A stretch of 64,000 bases of DNA, taken from NCBI GenBank assembly GCA_964396595.1, contig CAYNFR010000019.1, forward strand, positions 1 to 64,000, written 5' to 3'. Positions 62,409-64,000 of this stretch are shown here, one piece after another. This stretch comes from CAYNFR01 sp964396595 (lineage in GTDB: Bacteria; Bacteroidota; Bacteroidia; Chitinophagales; Saprospiraceae). Position numbers and translations under genes: made by a program. The number at the start of each line of letters is the position of its first letter. Position 1 is the first letter of the stretch. The notes below the pieces were generated by a model. That model had not been told where the DNA came from and did no database searches. It worked only from the letters and a program-made list of their open reading frames with translations.

Positions 62409-63107
62409 GGCCAGCTTCAAGGACTCAATATCCTTAATCAAGATTCTGCTGCGCATAAAGGTGATTGTTTTAGTGTCCTTAAGTTCATTGAGGACATTCA
62501 CGACTGTTTGTCTAGAAGTACCTGTATAATCGGCTATGTCTTGTTGCGTAAAACAGTGTTTCAACAATATCTCCTGAAAGCCAATTTTTACACCATAGCG
62601 TCCCGCAAATGTTGTAATAAAGTGGATTATTCTACATTTTGCGTCATCACTCATCAATCTGTCTACCCTCTCTTTACGCTCTTGTGCTCTTGCACTGAAA
62701 TAGCCTATCATTTCCGCAGCAAAACTGTTATTACTAGCCGACAATGACTTCAGATAATTAAGTTCTACTGCGATCACAGATACTTGTCCGCATAGTGAAA
62801 TCAACGAACTGTCATGGATGGAGTGCTTATTATCAATTCCGTCACAAACAAAATCTTCAGGATAATAGAAGTGACGAACTACTACGCGCTTGGAAGTGCG
62901 GATACATTCTTTCAATATACCATGCTTAATGATAAAAGCATATCTACATACATCACCCTCTTTAAAAAGTACATCATTCTTGTCAAGGCTAATCAGCTTG
63001 CTATTTCTTTTAAAAATCTGAAGCTCGTTGTCTGAAAGACTATAGAATAGCTTGTGTTGAGAATCAGGAATCAGTACCTCCGGCCGTACTATGGTCGTAT
63101 CTATCAT
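62397..63107 (-). CDS. Crp/Fnr-family transcriptional regulator
   Basis: A 236-residue regulator with an N-terminal cyclic-nucleotide-binding-type domain (about 30-130; GDVCRYAFIIKHGILKE) and a C-terminal winged HTH. The recognition helix is in FTQQDIADYTGTSRQTVVNVLNEL. There is no N-terminal Cys cluster for an Fe-S centre, so it is not an oxygen-sensing Fnr proper. The ligand is unknown. Its 3' end overlaps the HTH gene by 12 bp in convergent orientation. It may act on the palindrome at 61590. Confidence 0.9.
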   Translation of the reverse strand: MIDTTIVRPEVLIPDSQHKLFYSLSDNELQIFKRNSKLISLDKNDVLFKEGDVCRYAFIIKHGILKECIRTSKRVVVRHFYYPEDFVCDGIDNKHSIHDSSLISLCGQVSVIAVELNYLKSLSASNNSFAAEMIGYFSARAQERKERVDRLMSDDAKCRIIHFITTFAGRYGVKIGFQEILLKHCFTQQDIADYTGTSRQTVVNVLNELKDTKTITFMRSRILIKDIESLKLALVS

Positions 63108-64000
63108 CAGGTTATCGCTTAACTATTAGTAATGACAACTAGTTTACAATTCACCCCCATGTGATATCGCATAGAATATAAATGTTAACAGTATGGGGTT
63201 TTTATTCGTGCGATACAAAGTATTCTCTGTATGCAGATTCCGGTACACGGCACCCGCTTATTCACCATGAAGCTACTCATTCAAGGCGTATCTATTATTG
63301 AGATTCATAAACTTGCGGCGATGCCCCAAGTTGAATTATTGTAGCCTTATAGGCAAATCAATATCCTCAGAATATTCAATTGTGAATCAGCGCAATACTT
63401 AATAGTCTCACATGAGATATCATATGGATAGAAAAAAATTCAAAACATGATCTTCGTTTCGTCAGGTACTAGAGAGAAACGCGATTCATTTCAGCGCTTA
63501 ATTTTGTCACGCTTTTTATCTCATCTCAGTAATCGAACAAAAATCCCGCCGAAATCGGTGAGGCATTTCCCATTTAAACCACAGGCCAATACCCGCGGTC
63601 TTTAATATTCCACCCCTCCATGATGGCGTTCGGAAAGTACAATTTCAATACATTTTGTCTTTCACACTTGAGAATCAATAATTGTTCATGTCTACTTCTT
63701 AGAGAAAACATATTACATAGTAAGAACAGGAGAATATACCCGACCATACAAATGCGGGAGGGAAATATCCGCATCCGCATAGTGGCTGAGGGGGGCTGCC
63801 CGGTGGCTTATCAAGTGTACTGTATCTGTTAAGTTTCAAAAGTTTCTTATCTATGTCAAGGCAGAAAAACGCGGCATAGATGAGCTAATAAGGCTTTTCC
63901 AACCAAGAAAAAGGGGAAAACAACAAAACTTGGTCAGACTAAAGTATGCGTAGTATGAGACCAACGGGTGGCTATATGGACAAGCATTTTTAGCGACTTT
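63108..64000. other. Terminal 0.9 kb without a supported gene
   Basis: No ORF with a family match, and no tRNA or rRNA. CCCCAT (63155-63160 region) and ATGGGG-TTTTT about 30 nt later could form a weak hairpin with a T-run. Short frames (63574-63780 minus, 63620-63832 plus) look spurious. Part of a gene may begin beyond the window end. Confidence 0.45.

Noticed and set aside
63574..63780. 68-residue minus-strand open frame near the window end
   Set aside because: Composition looks random, no family resemblance, and no promoter.
63786..63948. Plus-strand frame reading through to KYA-stop near the window end
   Set aside because: No start codon in a sensible place and no match to transposase, integrase or other families by eye.

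Overview
The window most likely comes from a free-living, respiring member of the Bacteroidota, probably the Saprospiria. The phylum call rests on many consensus -7 promoter elements (TAnnTTTG) with almost no Shine-Dalgarno sites, a type IX secretion (T9SS type B) C-terminal sorting domain, TonB-dependent receptors, an SLBB polysaccharide exporter, a CcmE/CcmF pair and a DUF1501/DUF1553 cytochrome cluster. The class is an inference. I found no rRNA, tRNA, CRISPR array, prophage or complete insertion sequence. Nearly all of the window is dense chromosomal coding sequence.

Layout. 0-5 kb: envelope polysaccharide genes (SLBB exporter, rfbB) divergent from kdtA. 5-8.5 kb: cytochrome c maturation (ccmE, ccmF). 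8.6-12.5 kb: a five-gene run ending in a strictosidine-synthase/lactonase-like protein, a short-chain dehydrogenase and an ACAD10-type kinase. 12.6-16 kb: DUF486, uxaC and uxaB. 16.2-23.9 kb (minus): a secreted M36 peptidase, thioredoxin, two half-size YeeE/YedE sulfur transporters, an M1 peptidase and a membrane protein. 24-28.6 kb: a TPR protein with a TonB-like barrel. 28.7-30.8 kb: ISC-type ferredoxin, IscX, UbiA prenyltransferase and Maf. 30.9-36.8 kb: cytochrome P450, a zinc-protease-like lipoprotein and pyruvate carboxylase. 37.2-41.7 kb: a 1494-residue T9SS-secreted adhesin-like protein. 41.8-48.6 kb: mdh divergent from sucC, then xseA, xseB and mgtE. 48.8-51.9 kb: a probable metal-acquisition cluster. 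52-54 kb: DUF2306 and an SDR. 54.1-60 kb: a three-gene Planctomycetes-like cytochrome/DUF1501 cluster. 60.7-63.1 kb: an RluA-type pseudouridine synthase, a regulatory intergenic region, a small HTH-like protein and a Crp/Fnr regulator. The last 0.9 kb has no gene I can support.

How the genes fit together. Central metabolism is represented by mdh, sucC and pyruvate carboxylase. Respiration is represented by ccmE, ccmF, the cytochrome cluster, ferredoxin and IscX. Several cell-surface and nutrient-acquisition genes sit among them.

The two most novel signals are non-coding. (1) Between rluA-like and the HTH gene there are two tandem candidate small RNAs. Both carry the 13-nt block AGTTTTGGTTATT and both end in a hairpin with a T-run. 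The first 10 nt of that block, AGTTTTGGTT, are exactly complementary to the region just upstream of the HTH gene start codon. (2) Two 160-bp elements, about 89% identical, gap-free, with perfect 12-bp terminal inverted repeats and probable ~10-bp target duplications, form a MITE-like family (36971-37130 and 52988-53147).
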